Origin: Sphaerisporangium melleum
GTDB taxonomy: Bacteria; Actinomycetota; Actinomycetes; Streptosporangiales; Streptosporangiaceae
Direction: 5' to 3'
Assembly: GCF_014646695.1 (NCBI RefSeq)
Contig: NZ_BMNT01000010.1
Location: 56,822-105,465, forward strand
Length of the DNA: 48,644 nucleotides
Every line of letters begins with the position of its first letter. Position 1 is the stretch's first letter. A model generated the notes under the pieces. That model saw only the letters and a list, made by a program, of their open reading frames with translations, searched no databases and had not been told where the DNA came from. A program made the translations under genes and the position numbers. Positions 36,010 to 44,483 of this stretch are shown here, piece by piece.

Positions 36010-37170
36010 TCAGGAGGCCGGGTGGGAACGCAGGAGGTTCAGGACCCGGTCGTAGGTGCGGCGGGACTCCCGGTCGCGGTAGTCGGGGTCCACGTCGTGG
36101 TAGCCGCGGTGCCGCTCCTGGTGGACGGGGAGCCGCTCGTGCGGGACGACCAGGGTGCCCGGCAGCGCCAGCGAGAACTCCAGATCGCCGTTGCGGTAGT
36201 AGCGCGCCTTGTCCGGGAAACCACCCGCCTCCAGCGCGGCGTCCCGCCGGACGGCGAACAGGTAGCCGAGCAGGCCGCGCACCTGGCCCGGGCCCGCCTC
36301 GTGCCAGTCGCGGCCCCCCTCGTCGGGATCGACGCCCTTCCATCCGGCCGCGACCACGTCGCCCTCGATCGCCGCGACCAGCGGCGTGATCGCGTCGCCG
36401 TCGAGGATCGTGGAGGTCTCCATGACGACGTGGACGTCCGCAGAGTCCAGCGCGAGCAGCTTGTTACGGGCGGCGCCCCACCCGGCCGGGCCGCCGCGCC
36501 AGTGCGGGGTCTCGGCGACGTGCCATGCCTCGATGCGCTCGGGGTGCCGCTCGGCCAGCTCGTGCAGCACGCTGCCGGCTCCCTCGACGTCGCCGAGGTC
36601 CAGCACGAGGATCTTGGCGGTGGTGTGCGCGATCAGCGCGTCCACGCACTTGCGCACGTCGGCCGGGCCGCCGTCGACGAGCAGGCCCACGCTCACCTGG
36701 CCCGAGGGGACCTCGGCGTGCTCCCCGGCGGCGGGAGCGGCGCTGATCGCCTCCTGCAGCCGGGACGTCGCGAGCGCGGCGTCCCACAGCACCTGCGAGG
36801 CGACCACGTTCTCGGTGCCGGGCTCACCCTCGGTGCCGTCGGCCACGTTGGGCGTCCGGGCCGCGCCACCGGCGGCCTGCTCACGCGCGGGCGAGTGCCT
36901 CTCCTCCACGGCCTCGGCGGCCCGCTCCCGGCCGGGCCGACCGCTCCCGGTGTCCCCGGCGCCGCCGGGGACGGGGATCGACGCGACCGTGGGCCAGATC
37001 GTGAACGGCGGCCTCACGGTCAGCGCGAAACCCTCGGCCACGTCGCGGATCAGCCAGCCCTCGTCCTCGATCTCCTGGCGCAGTTTGTCGGCCGCGGCGT
37101 AGTCGCGGGCCTCGCGGGCCTTGGCCCGCCGCTCGGCGAGTCCGGTCACGTGGTTCGGTGGCTCTGTCAC
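36010..37170 (-). CDS. Glycosyltransferase-like protein with CysRS-like N-terminal module
   Basis: A 386-residue protein. The first 50 residues (LAERRAKAREARDYAAADKL, then IEDEGWLIRDVAEGFALTV) closely resemble the extreme C-terminus of cysteinyl-tRNA synthetases. A Pro/Glu/Gly-rich linker (about 70-130) follows. From about 155 the fold looks like a GT-A (family 2) glycosyltransferase: VSVGLLVDGGPADVRKCVDA, ARNKLLALDSADVHVVMETS (a DxD-like place is LDGD) and GGFPDKARYYRNGDLEFSLA, like the acceptor-loop region of such enzymes. The start is GTG 37170; GTG 37149 is an alternative. Donor and acceptor are unknown, and clear catalytic DxD is missing, so activity is uncertain. Confidence 0.7.
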   Translation of the reverse strand: MTEPPNHVTGLAERRAKAREARDYAAADKLRQEIEDEGWLIRDVAEGFALTVRPPFTIWPTVASIPVPGGAGDTGSGRPGRERAAEAVEERHSPAREQAAGGAARTPNVADGTEGEPGTENVVASQVLWDAALATSRLQEAISAAPAAGEHAEVPSGQVSVGLLVDGGPADVRKCVDALIAHTTAKILVLDLGDVEGAGSVLHELAERHPERIEAWHVAETPHWRGGPAGWGAARNKLLALDSADVHVVMETSTILDGDAITPLVAAIEGDVVAAGWKGVDPDEGGRDWHEAGPGQVRGLLGYLFAVRRDAALEAGGFPDKARYYRNGDLEFSLALPGTLVVPHERLPVHQERHRGYHDVDPDYRDRESRRTYDRVLNLLRSHPAS

Positions 37171-37230
37171 GCTCGCCCCACTACCCACCTGCGGCGGAAG
37201 CATTCAGCCCCGCCCCGCCCGGCACGCCGG

Positions 37231-37659
37231 CTAGGCGAGGCGGACGGTCGCGCGGGCCTTGGAGAGCACGCGGGAGTCCCCGGACCGGGCGGTGAGCGCG
37301 AGGACCACGAGGTTGCCGTCGAGCTTCTCCTCGACCACCGCGCTGACCGTGATCACCGCGCCCTCGTCGTTGTCCGGGACGACCACCATGGAGGAGAACC
37401 GGACGCCGTAGTCGACCACGGCCCCGGGGTCGCCCGCCCAGTCGGTGACGAAGCGGCCGGCCTGCGCCATGGTGAACATGCCGTGCGCGATCACGTCGGG
37501 CAGGCCCACGGCCTTGGCGTGCCGCTCGTTCCAGTGGATCGGGTTGAAGTCACCGGACGCGCCGGCGTACTTCACCAGGTCCACGCGGTGGACGCGGTAG
37601 TCGACGGCCGGGATCTGCTGGCCGGCCTCGACCTCGTCGTACTTCACGGTCGCCGTCAT
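37231..37659 (-). CDS. hadB: MaoC-family (3R)-hydroxyacyl dehydratase subunit HadB
   Basis: A 142-residue hot-dog fold dehydratase. The hydratase-2 motif SGDFNPIHWNERHAKAVGLP supplies Asp37 and His42, and IAHGMFTMAQAG follows. In mycobacteria HadB is the catalytic partner of HadA in the fatty acid synthase II dehydratase; gene order rpmG-hadA-hadB is the same here. The start lies 3 bases after the hadA stop. No hadC follows; the next gene is the glycosyltransferase-like one. Confidence 0.9.
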   Translation of the reverse strand: MTATVKYDEVEAGQQIPAVDYRVHRVDLVKYAGASGDFNPIHWNERHAKAVGLPDVIAHGMFTMAQAGRFVTDWAGDPGAVVDYGVRFSSMVVVPDNDEGAVITVSAVVEEKLDGNLVVLALTARSGDSRVLSKARATVRLA

Positions 37660-37662
37660 GGG

Positions 37663-38112
37663 TTACGCCGCCCCTCCGCGCTCGATCAGCAGGTTGTGCG
37701 TCCGGCAGACCGGCTCGCCCTGCACGGTGGTCACATCGCTGGTCACGGTGACGAGCTCGTTGCGGCCGACCGAGCGGATCTCCGAGATGGTCGAGGTGCA
37801 CTTCAGTTCGTCGCCCGCGTAGATCGGGCGGGTGTACTCGAAGCGCTGCTCGCCGTGCACGACCATGGCGAAGTTGAGACCGAACTCGGGGTCGGCGAGC
37901 GCCTCGGCGGCACCGGAGAGGGTGAACACGATGGGGAAGGTCGGCGGGGCGATGACGTCGGGGTGCCCGGCGGCCCGCGCGGCCTCGGGGTCGCGGTAGA
38001 TCGGGTTGTCGTCGCCGATCGCGGCGGCGAACTCCTTGATCTTCACCCGGGCGACCTCGTAGGTGCCGGCGGCCGGATATGTCCGTCCGACGAAATCTCG
38101 GTTCAAAGCCAT
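37663..38112 (-). CDS. hadA: MaoC-like dehydratase subunit HadA
   Basis: A 149-residue single hot-dog protein of the HadA/FAS1-like dehydratase N-terminal family: YPAAGTYEVARVKIKEFAAA, IGDDNPIYRDPEAARAAGHP, IAPPTFPIVFTL. At the motif where HadB has Asp/His it has DNPIY, so it lacks the catalytic His, as known for the HadA scaffold subunit. Together with HadB it should dehydrate 3-hydroxyacyl-ACP. The ATG is preceded by AAAGGGC at a slightly long distance. It is separated from rpmG by 421 bases that include a terminator. Confidence 0.9.
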   Translation of the reverse strand: MALNRDFVGRTYPAAGTYEVARVKIKEFAAAIGDDNPIYRDPEAARAAGHPDVIAPPTFPIVFTLSGAAEALADPEFGLNFAMVVHGEQRFEYTRPIYAGDELKCTSTISEIRSVGRNELVTVTSDVTTVQGEPVCRTHNLLIERGGAA

Positions 38113-38533
38113 CGTGCCGGTGCCCTTTCGACGTGCGCGAAGCTGACCAGGACGGCGTCCGCGGGTGCCCCGGGCCGCCGCGAACCTCGGCGGGAGGCGA
38201 CGCGGACGTCCACGTCAGGCCGACGGTAACAGAACAACCTTCGGCGAACCGGTCGCGGGGCGCGAGCCGTCCGCAGAAGTGTCCCAGGAAACGCCACCGG
38301 CCGAAGGCCCGGACATCCGCCGGTAGCACGGCCGCCTGCCGCACACGGCGGGAAGAATCGGTCGCCGGACGCGACAAAACCGGCGTTCTCTCATTGGAGA
38401 ACGCCGGTCACGCGTGAAAGTACACGTGTGGTCGCGAAGGCCCCCCGCCCTCGCGGGCACCGTCCCAGGGCACGTCAGCGTGCGTGACGGTGGCGTCCGC
38501 CGCGGCCGTACGGCGCGGCGGGCGGTGTCGGTC
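38113..38533. other. 421-base gap between hadA and rpmG
   Basis: Holds a strong leftward terminator (38376-38408) that ends the rpmG transcript. The remaining 260 bases next to hadA presumably carry its promoter; no clear -10/-35 pair or coding sequence was recognised. Confidence 0.5.
38376..38408 (-). terminator. Rho-independent terminator after rpmG
   Basis: ACCGGCGTTCTC (38379-38390) and GAGAACGCCGGT (38397-38408) form a perfect 12-bp stem with a 6-base loop, followed on the minus strand by TTTTG. Confidence 0.9.
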
Positions 38534-38698
38534 TTAGCGCGTCTCGCGGTGCGGACGGTGCGTCTTGCAGTTGGGGCAGTACTTCTTCAGCTCAAGCCGG
38601 TCCGGGTCGTTGCGCCGGTTCTTCCGCGTGATGTAGTTGCGGTGCTTGCACTCCTGGCAGGCCAGCGTGATCTTCGGCCTAACGTCGGTGGCAGCCAC
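38534..38698 (-). CDS. rpmG: 50S ribosomal protein L33
   Basis: A 54-residue L33: [20 protein letters not shown], then [20 protein letters not shown]. Both CxxC pairs (CQEC, CPNC) are present, so this is the zinc-binding (C+) form. It is a component of the large ribosomal subunit near the E site. The start is GTG 38698 with AAAGG before it on the minus strand; it ends in TAA. tRNA-Met lies 77 bases upstream and may be co-transcribed. The tRNA-rpmG-hadAB order is a known actinobacterial arrangement. Confidence 0.96.
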   Translation of the reverse strand: MAATDVRPKITLACQECKHRNYITRKNRRNDPDRLELKKYCPNCKTHRPHRETR

Positions 38699-38775
38699 GT
38701 GGGAGTGCCTTTCTACGTTCGGGACACATGGACAACCCGCACCAGGTCACCTTCGCAGGGAACCCGGCAGGGTAG

Positions 38776-38849
38776 TAGCGGAGGCCGGACTTGAACCGGC
38801 GACACAGCGATTATGAGCCGCTTGCTCTGCCTGACTGAGCTACTCCGCC
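38776..38849 (-). tRNA. tRNA-Met (CAT), elongator
   Basis: Folds as a full cloverleaf of 74 nt: acceptor GGCGGAG/CTCCGCT, D stem GCTC/GAGC, anticodon stem AGCGG/TCGCT with loop CTCATAA, T stem GCCGG/CCGGC with TTCAAGT. The anticodon CAT is at plus-strand 38813-38815. No CCA is encoded. The first pair is G-T, not the C-A mismatch of the initiator, so it is an elongator. Confidence 0.96.
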
Positions 38850-39021
38850 TCACGACCGGCGAACTCGACCGGCCTCGAAAGGATACCCGACCAGCACGAC
38901 GATCGCGCATGGCGGTCGCGTGTCCGATCTCGACCGGGTGTTCCCAGTATGCCGGAACACGGGACCCCTGCACTTCCCCTATTTCCGGCACGGAGTGAAC
39001 ACGGCCAGGTATCAACAAGCG

Positions 39022-39052
39022 AAAAGCCCCACCTGGATTCCCAGGAGAGGGC
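39022..39052 (-). terminator. Rho-independent terminator after tRNA-Thr
   Basis: On the minus strand GCCCTCTCCTGG-GAAT-CCAGGTGGGGC forms a stem with small internal mismatches, followed by TTTT. It lies 13 bases after tRNA-Thr. Confidence 0.8.
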
Positions 39053-39065
39053 GTTTACGCTGCCG

Positions 39066-39138
39066 AGCCCCTTTACGGAATCGAACCGTAGACCTTCTCC
39101 TTACCATGGAGACGCTCTGCCGACTGAGCTAAAGGGGC
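39066..39138 (-). tRNA. tRNA-Thr (GGT)
   Basis: A complete 73-nt cloverleaf: acceptor GCCCCTT/AAGGGGC, D stem GCTC/GAGC, anticodon stem TCTCC/GGAGA with loop ATGGTAA (anticodon GGT), T stem TACGG/CCGTA with TTCGATT, discriminator T. No CCA encoded. It is the first element of the leftward block and has its own terminator before tRNA-Met. Confidence 0.96.
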
Positions 39139-39399
39139 CTGTCTCGCGTGCGTTTCGCGTTCCCGCTCCGCGCTTCGGACAGGTGTAACCATACACGCCC
39201 CCGCCGGGCTACGCGAATCAGAACCAGCCCCTGACTCCCCCGGCCGTCACACCTGCTCACCCCGCCCCCGGACGCCCACTTCCCCGAGCCTGCAGCGCCC
39301 CCGGCCGCACGTACTTCTACGGCCGGCGAGCCGGAGAACGACCTGCCTGCGGGCGTGGTGCGGCCTCGCTGCGCGCTTTCCGGGCTTGGGTCTGGACGG

Positions 39400-39618
39400 C
39401 TACGACAGCGCCTCGGTGCGGGGGCGCGCGGAACGGAGGCCGAACGGCACGGTGATGACCTCGCACAGGTCCGCGAGATCCACGTAATCCCGCAGCTCGT
39501 CCACGCTGGAACAGTCGGCCACCAGCTCGCCGTACCGCCGGAGGCGCAGCACCTGGTGGCCGCCGCGCGTGGCGGCGGTGATCTCGTACCCGTCCGGTCC
39601 GACCCAGCGCGTCTCCAT
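39400..39618 (-). CDS. Conserved hypothetical small protein (72 aa)
   Basis: A 72-residue protein opening with METRWVGPDGYEITA and ending in SVDELRDYVDLADLCEVITV plus a basic tail. The pattern of alternating hydrophobic strands and one amphipathic helix suggests a small alpha/beta domain. I recall similar short actinobacterial proteins with the DGYEITA and HVDLADLCEV segments, of unknown function. The ATG has only a weak ribosome-binding site. It stands alone between the tRNA block and the marR operon; the flanking gaps (39139-39399, 39619-39810) show nothing recognisable. Confidence 0.7.
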   Translation of the reverse strand: METRWVGPDGYEITAATRGGHQVLRLRRYGELVADCSSVDELRDYVDLADLCEVITVPFGLRSARPRTEALS

Positions 39619-39810
39619 AGCCGCACAGAGTATGCCTGATCACCTTTCGTTTCTTGAAGTATCGGCAATCGCTCTGCCACCAAAGTCAACCCCAGCCGCG
39701 CCTGCACCATGCGCCACCCAACCCCCTACCCCGGGAAGCGCAGCACCCGGACGGCCGCGGGCAGGTGGAATCAGCAGCCCGCCCCCGCCCGTCCGGTTTC
39801 GCGGCGGGGC

Positions 39811-40332
39811 TCAGGCCCGTTCGCGGGCCGGGACAGGCGACTGCGGGGGGACCTCGCCGACCGTGTAGGTGGCCGTGAGGTCGTTGAAGCGGGCGAGCAT
39901 GTCGGCCAGCAGCCGCACGTCCTCCTTCGGCCAGGCGCCCAGCAGGGCGAAGAAGCGCTGCTGGCGGGCCCGGCGGGCGCGGTCGAGCCGGGCCTTGCCC
40001 TCCTCGGTGAGGGCGAGCAGCCAGGCGCGGCCGTCCAGCGGGTCGGACTGCCGGCCGATCAGGCCGAGCTCCTCCAGCACCTTGATCTGCCGGCTCATCG
40101 TGGCCTTGCCGACGCCGAAGTGCACCGCGAGGTCACTCGGCCGGGCGGGAGCGGCCTCGTTGATGCGGACGAGGAGGGTGTACGCGCCGGGCTCGAGGCC
40201 GGGGTGCACCGCGCGCCCCACCTCGGCGGACAGCGCCCGGGATCGTCGCAGCAGCAGCCCGAGCTGGGCCTCCAGCTCGCAGTAGGCGTCCGCGTCTTCG
40301 ACAGGCGCGGGCGCCCCCGTCTCCGCCTTCAT
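39811..40332 (-). CDS. MarR-family regulator (second of the operon)
   Basis: A 173-residue MarR protein. The winged helix is at about 60-125: RPSDLAVHFGVGKATMSRQI, then KVLEELGLIGRQSDPLDGRA with the basic wing, then LLALTEEGKARLDRARRARQ. ATG 40332 is preferred for the AGGGGGCGGCGAG just before it. Only 13 bases separate it from the yceI stop, so it is the last gene of the marR-MFS-yceI-marR operon. Having two MarR regulators at both ends of one operon is uncommon; they are quite different in sequence and may sense different ligands. Confidence 0.92.
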   Translation of the reverse strand: MKAETGAPAPVEDADAYCELEAQLGLLLRRSRALSAEVGRAVHPGLEPGAYTLLVRINEAAPARPSDLAVHFGVGKATMSRQIKVLEELGLIGRQSDPLDGRAWLLALTEEGKARLDRARRARQQRFFALLGAWPKEDVRLLADMLARFNDLTATYTVGEVPPQSPVPARERA

Positions 40333-40345
40333 CTCGCCGCCCCCT

Positions 40346-41239
40346 TCACGCCCCCGTGCCTTCGGGCTCCGTGTCGCCCGCGAGATCATTGTCCCGTACC
40401 GCCTGTACGTCGAGCTCCACTTTCAGTGTCGCTCCTATCAGCGCGATGCCGGCCTGGACCACCTGGTTGTAGTTCATCGCGAAGTCCTCCCGGCGCAGTT
40501 CGGTTACCGCGCGGAAGGCCGCGCGCAGCCCGCCCCACAGATCGGGCCCGGTGCCGAGATAGGACAGCGCGAGATCCACCGGACGGGTGACCCCGGCGAG
40601 CGTGAGCAGGCCGTGCAGCGTCCAGCGGTCCGGGCCGGCGGCCGACAGCCCGGTGCTGCGGAACGAGATCACCGGGTGGGCGGCCACGTCGAGGAAGTCG
40701 GCCGAGCGCAGATGGTCGTCGCGCGTCCGGTTGCCGGTGCCGATCGACGCCGCGTCGATCTCGGCCACCACCGACGACGCCTCGGCCGTGACACCGATCT
40801 CTATGTGCCCGCTGAACTCCGAGAACCGTCCCTGCACGCTGGACAGTCCCAGGTGCTGGGCGGTGGCGGCGACCTTCGAGTGGGCCGGGTCGATCGTCCA
40901 GCGGCCGGGCGGCGGCAGTTCCACCCCGCCCTGCCGCGCGAGCACGATCACCCCGAGGTCGGCGCCACCGGACGCGGTCGCCACCGCGGTCGCCGCGGCG
41001 GGGGCGTACCCCACCGCGGTGACCACGACCGTGTGGACGCCGGGAGGCAGCGGCGGCGTCGCCGCCGCGCCCTCGGAGTCCACCTCGGCACGGGCGATCT
41101 GGCGCCCGGCGGCGTCGGTCACGGTGAGCACGGCGTGCCGGATCGCCCAGCCGTCCTTGCCCCGGACCACGGCGCGCAGGCCGGGTTCGGTCCCGGTGGC
41201 CGTGGCACCGGGACCGGCGATGCTCCGTTCGCCGCTCAT
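40346..41239 (-). CDS. YceI-family lipid-binding protein with N-terminal carboxypeptidase-regulatory-like domain
   Basis: A 297-residue protein. Residues about 20-105 form a carboxypeptidase-regulatory-like (Ig-like) domain: LRAVVRGKDGWAIRHAVLTV, then LPPGVHTVVVTAVGYAPA. The YceI domain follows from about 110: RWTIDPAHSKVAATAQHLGL, FSGHIEIG, NRTRDDHLRSADFLDV, ISFRST, LTLAGVTRPVDL. YceI proteins are lipocalin-like barrels that bind isoprenoid-type lipids. No signal peptide is present, so it should be cytoplasmic. The ATG overlaps the MFS stop by four bases (ATGA). The extra domain is the same type as the three repeats at the end of the MFS protein. Confidence 0.9.
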   Translation of the reverse strand: MSGERSIAGPGATATGTEPGLRAVVRGKDGWAIRHAVLTVTDAAGRQIARAEVDSEGAAATPPLPPGVHTVVVTAVGYAPAAATAVATASGGADLGVIVLARQGGVELPPPGRWTIDPAHSKVAATAQHLGLSSVQGRFSEFSGHIEIGVTAEASSVVAEIDAASIGTGNRTRDDHLRSADFLDVAAHPVISFRSTGLSAAGPDRWTLHGLLTLAGVTRPVDLALSYLGTGPDLWGGLRAAFRAVTELRREDFAMNYNQVVQAGIALIGATLKVELDVQAVRDNDLAGDTEPEGTGA

Positions 41240-43890
41240 TCGGGGTGACCGAGCCACACGTCGTGGGCGTCGTCGCCCTGACCGGTGAGGTTCACCGTGC
41301 TCGCGACCGGCGGGTACCCGGTGGCGATGACGGTGTACTGGCCGCCGGTCAGGTCGGCGAAGGCGTACTCGCCGTCCTCCCCGGTGGTCGCGGAGCCGAC
41401 CACGTTGCCCGCGGCGTCGACCAGGGTGACCCGGGCGTCGGCCAGCGGCCGGTCGCCGCCCTTGACCCGTACGGTCCCCCGGACCCGGGCGCCGTTCAGC
41501 AGCACGACGTCCTGGGTGGTGAGGCCGGTCCCGACCGCGACCGGCACCGCGGCGGGGCGATACCCCTCGGCGCTGACCGCGAGCGTGTAGTCGCCCGCGA
41601 CGACGCCGGTGAAGCCGAAGCCGCCGTCCTGGCCGGTGACGCCGGTGGTGACCACCTCGCCGCGTACGTCGGCCACGACGACCATGGCCTGCTGGACGGG
41701 GGCTCCGTCCATGTCGCGGACCGTGCCGGCCAGCCGTCCCGACCCGACGAGCACCAGGTCGAAGTCCAGCGGCCGCTCCCCGACGGCGAGCGTCGCCACC
41801 TGCGGGTCGTGCTCGCCGGCCGAGGCGATCAGCACGTAGGTGCCCGGCCCGGGCGTCCACAGGCTGTAGGCGCCGTCGGCCTGGGTGACCGCCCGGCCGA
41901 GCTGGTGGCCGCGCAGGTCGATCAGGGTGAGCGTGGCGTGCCCCACCGGGGCGCCGTCGCCGCCGCGGATCACGCCCTGGATCCCGCTCCCGTCCTGGGG
42001 AGCGCCGAAGGCCGTCCCGTCGACGGCGAAGGTGTCCGGGGCGTCGGACACGGCGGCGGGCGCGAAGGCGTCGAACGCGGTGGGTTCGGCGGCATGAGCA
42101 CCCACTGTCAGGCCGGGCTGTGTGCCGGCCACCGGCGACGGCGCGGGCCGCTGCGCGTGCCGCCCGGTCCTGGACGACACACCGTTCCCGGCCGCCGCCA
42201 CGCCGGCCATCGCGCCGTTCGCCGCGCTCGCGGTGGTCACCGCGCCGTTCGCGGCGAGGTCCGCCACCGCGCCGTTGGCGCCGCTCGCGGCCGTGGCCGG
42301 GGAGTCCGCCGGGGCCGGTGCGGCGCCCGCCGCGCGCAGCTCCTCGCCGCTCGCGGTGCGCAGCGGGACCTCCTTGATGAACAGGACGGCGATGAGCGCC
42401 AGCAGCGCGAACGGCGCCGCGTACAGGAACAGGTCGCCGATGCCGTGCCCGTAGGCGTCCTGCACGACCCTCCGCACGGGCGTGGGCAGGTCGGAGAGCC
42501 GGGGAATGGTGCCGCTGTCGAGGGCGGCGCCACCGGCGCCGATGCCCTTCAGGCCCTCGGCGAGGTAGTCAAGGATGCGGTGGCCGAGCACGGCTCCGAG
42601 CGCGCCGACACCGATGGCGCCGCCGAGGGTGCGGAAGAAGGCGACGACCGAGCTGGCCGCGCCGAGCTCCTGCGGCCGCACCTGGTTCTGCACCGACAGG
42701 ACGAGGTTCTGCAGGGTCATGCCGACGCCCACGCCGATGAGGAACATGTAGGCGGCCATCAGCCAGTAGTCGGTGTCGTACCGCACCGTGCCCATGAGGG
42801 CCACTCCGGCGGTGAGCAACAGGGTGCCGATGACCAGGAAGACCTTCCACCGCCCGGTGCGGGTGATGATCTGCCCGGAGATGGTCGACGACAGCGCGAG
42901 GCCGAGGATCATGGGCAGCGTCATGACGCCCGCCATCGTCGGGGTCTCGCCCCGGGCGAGCTGGAAGTACTGGCTGAGGAAGGTCGTCGCGCCGAACAGC
43001 GCGATGCCGACGAACATGCTGCCGATCACCGCGAGGCTGATGGAGCCGTTGCGGAACAGGCGCAGCGGGACGACCGGCTCGGCCGCCCTGGACTCCACCA
43101 GCACGAACAGCAGCGCCAGCACCAGGGAACCGCCGACCATGGCGCCGGTCTGCCAGGACACCCAGTCGTAGTCGTGGCCGGCGAAGGAGACCCACACCAG
43201 CAGCAGCGACACCGCAGCGGTGATCAGGGTCGCGCCGAGCCAGTCGATGCGGACCTCACGCTTGTGCACCGGGATGCGCAGGGTCTTCTGCAGGACGAGC
43301 ACCGCGATGAGGGCGAACGGCACGCCGACGTAGAAGCACCAGCGCCAGCCGAGCCACGAGGTGTCGACGATCACGCCGCCGATCAGCGGCCCGCCGATGG
43401 TGGCCAGCGCGAACACCGCGCCGAGGTAGCCGGAGTAGCGGCCACGCTCGCGCGGGGAGATGATCGCCGCCATGATCACCTGGACCAGGGCGGTGAGACC
43501 GCCGGCGCCGAGGCCCTGGATCACCCGGGCGCCGATCAGCGTGCCGGGGTTCGGCGCGAGGCCGGCCACGATGGAGCCGGCGATGTAGATCAGCAGGGAG
43601 AGCTGGACCAGGGTCTTCTTGCTGACCAGGTCGGCGAGCTTGCCCCAGATGGGGGTCGAGACGGTGGTGGCGAGCAGGGTGGCGGTGATCACCCAGGTGT
43701 AGGTGGTCTCGTCCGCGTGCAGATCGTTGATGATCGTGGGCAGCGCGTTGGACACGACCGTGGACGACAGGATCGCCACGAAGAGGCCGAGCAGCAGTCC
43801 CGACAGCGCTTCGAGAATCTGTCTGTGCGACATGGGCTCGGCCGGACCGGGGGCGGCCTCCCGTGTCTGTGCCGGTACTGCGGTGGTCAT
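41236..43890 (-). CDS. MFS drug exporter (EmrB/QacA type) fused to three carboxypeptidase-regulatory-like domains
   Basis: An 884-residue protein. Residues 20-525 are a 14-segment MFS exporter of the DHA2 group: LGLFVAILSSTVVSNALPTI, WVITATLLATTVSTPIWGKL, GARVIQGLGAGGL and the antiporter-motif area LGAVFALATIGGPLIGG. A linker of about 110 residues rich in Ala/Gly/Asn (ANGAV repeats) follows. Residues about 640-884 hold three similar beta-sandwich domains, each with a xGxVxxxxGxPxxxAxVxLxD core and a GxYxLxxxxxGY ending. Drug export by proton antiport is inferred from family. The start overlaps the marR stop by four bases. The linker is predicted cytoplasmic or external depending on topology; with 14 segments both ends are cytoplasmic. 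Confidence 0.9.
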   Translation of the reverse strand: MTTAVPAQTREAAPGPAEPMSHRQILEALSGLLLGLFVAILSSTVVSNALPTIINDLHADETTYTWVITATLLATTVSTPIWGKLADLVSKKTLVQLSLLIYIAGSIVAGLAPNPGTLIGARVIQGLGAGGLTALVQVIMAAIISPRERGRYSGYLGAVFALATIGGPLIGGVIVDTSWLGWRWCFYVGVPFALIAVLVLQKTLRIPVHKREVRIDWLGATLITAAVSLLLVWVSFAGHDYDWVSWQTGAMVGGSLVLALLFVLVESRAAEPVVPLRLFRNGSISLAVIGSMFVGIALFGATTFLSQYFQLARGETPTMAGVMTLPMILGLALSSTISGQIITRTGRWKVFLVIGTLLLTAGVALMGTVRYDTDYWLMAAYMFLIGVGVGMTLQNLVLSVQNQVRPQELGAASSVVAFFRTLGGAIGVGALGAVLGHRILDYLAEGLKGIGAGGAALDSGTIPRLSDLPTPVRRVVQDAYGHGIGDLFLYAAPFALLALIAVLFIKEVPLRTASGEELRAAGAAPAPADSPATAASGANGAVADLAANGAVTTASAANGAMAGVAAAGNGVSSRTGRHAQRPAPSPVAGTQPGLTVGAHAAEPTAFDAFAPAAVSDAPDTFAVDGTAFGAPQDGSGIQGVIRGGDGAPVGHATLTLIDLRGHQLGRAVTQADGAYSLWTPGPGTYVLIASAGEHDPQVATLAVGERPLDFDLVLVGSGRLAGTVRDMDGAPVQQAMVVVADVRGEVVTTGVTGQDGGFGFTGVVAGDYTLAVSAEGYRPAAVPVAVGTGLTTQDVVLLNGARVRGTVRVKGGDRPLADARVTLVDAAGNVVGSATTGEDGEYAFADLTGGQYTVIATGYPPVASTVNLTGQGDDAHDVWLGHPE

Positions 43891-44465
43891 CGAATTCCCT
43901 TCAGTGTCTGAGAAGTACGGAGCGGTCGGGGGGAGCCGTCCTCGTCCGGCGGTGCCGGACCGTCGAGGTAGGGGTGGCCGGGACCGTCGCGGCGGGGATG
44001 GCCGGGACGGTCGTGATGGGGATGGCCTGGCCGGACGGGGCGGGCGTCGAAGCCGGCGCGCAGCCGGGCGAGCAGGCGGGACAGCTCGGTGACGTCCTGG
44101 TCGGTCCAGTCGTCCAGCGTCACGGCGAGGACCCGCCTGGCGTGGGCGGCCATCTCGTCGATCACGCGCTCGCCGTCCGCGGTGAGCCGCACGTACCAGG
44201 AGCGCCCGTCCCGGGGGTTGGGCACGCGCTCGGCCCAGCCGCGTTCCTGGAGGTCGGCGACGTGCCGGGTGATGACCGACTGGTCGACTCCCGAGCACTC
44301 GGCCAGCTCGCCCATGCGCAGGTCGCCCTGGCGGCGCAGCACCGCGAGCAGGCCGAGCCCGGCGCGCGGGCCGGTGAACGGCAGGTCGCGCTTGAGCGCC
44401 TTGAGCATCGGCACCACCTCGCCCAGCCGGGCGAGCAGCTCCTCGCAGTCGGCCTCCGACGCCAT
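43887..44465 (-). CDS. MarR-family regulator (first gene of exporter operon)
   Basis: A 192-residue MarR repressor. The winged helix lies at about 45-115: MGELAECSGVDQSVITRHVA, then LQERGWAERVPNPRDGRSWY, then VRLTADGERVIDEMAAHARR. After residue 150 comes a His/Pro/Gly/Asp-rich tail with RPGHP-like repeats, not part of the fold. ATG 44465 follows GGAGGAAGGG. Two TTGCC-GGCAA palindromes and a good promoter precede it, so autorepression with the exporter genes is the likely mode. The stop overlaps the MFS start (ATGA). Confidence 0.93.
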   Translation of the reverse strand: MASEADCEELLARLGEVVPMLKALKRDLPFTGPRAGLGLLAVLRRQGDLRMGELAECSGVDQSVITRHVADLQERGWAERVPNPRDGRSWYVRLTADGERVIDEMAAHARRVLAVTLDDWTDQDVTELSRLLARLRAGFDARPVRPGHPHHDRPGHPRRDGPGHPYLDGPAPPDEDGSPRPLRTSQTLKGIR

Positions 44466-44483
44466 GACCCTTCCTCCATCTGG

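Noticed and set aside
34495-38229. 1244-codon plus-strand frame over murB-hadA
   Set aside because: Antisense to five recognised minus-strand genes; the translation is Gly/Arg/His-rich with no domains.
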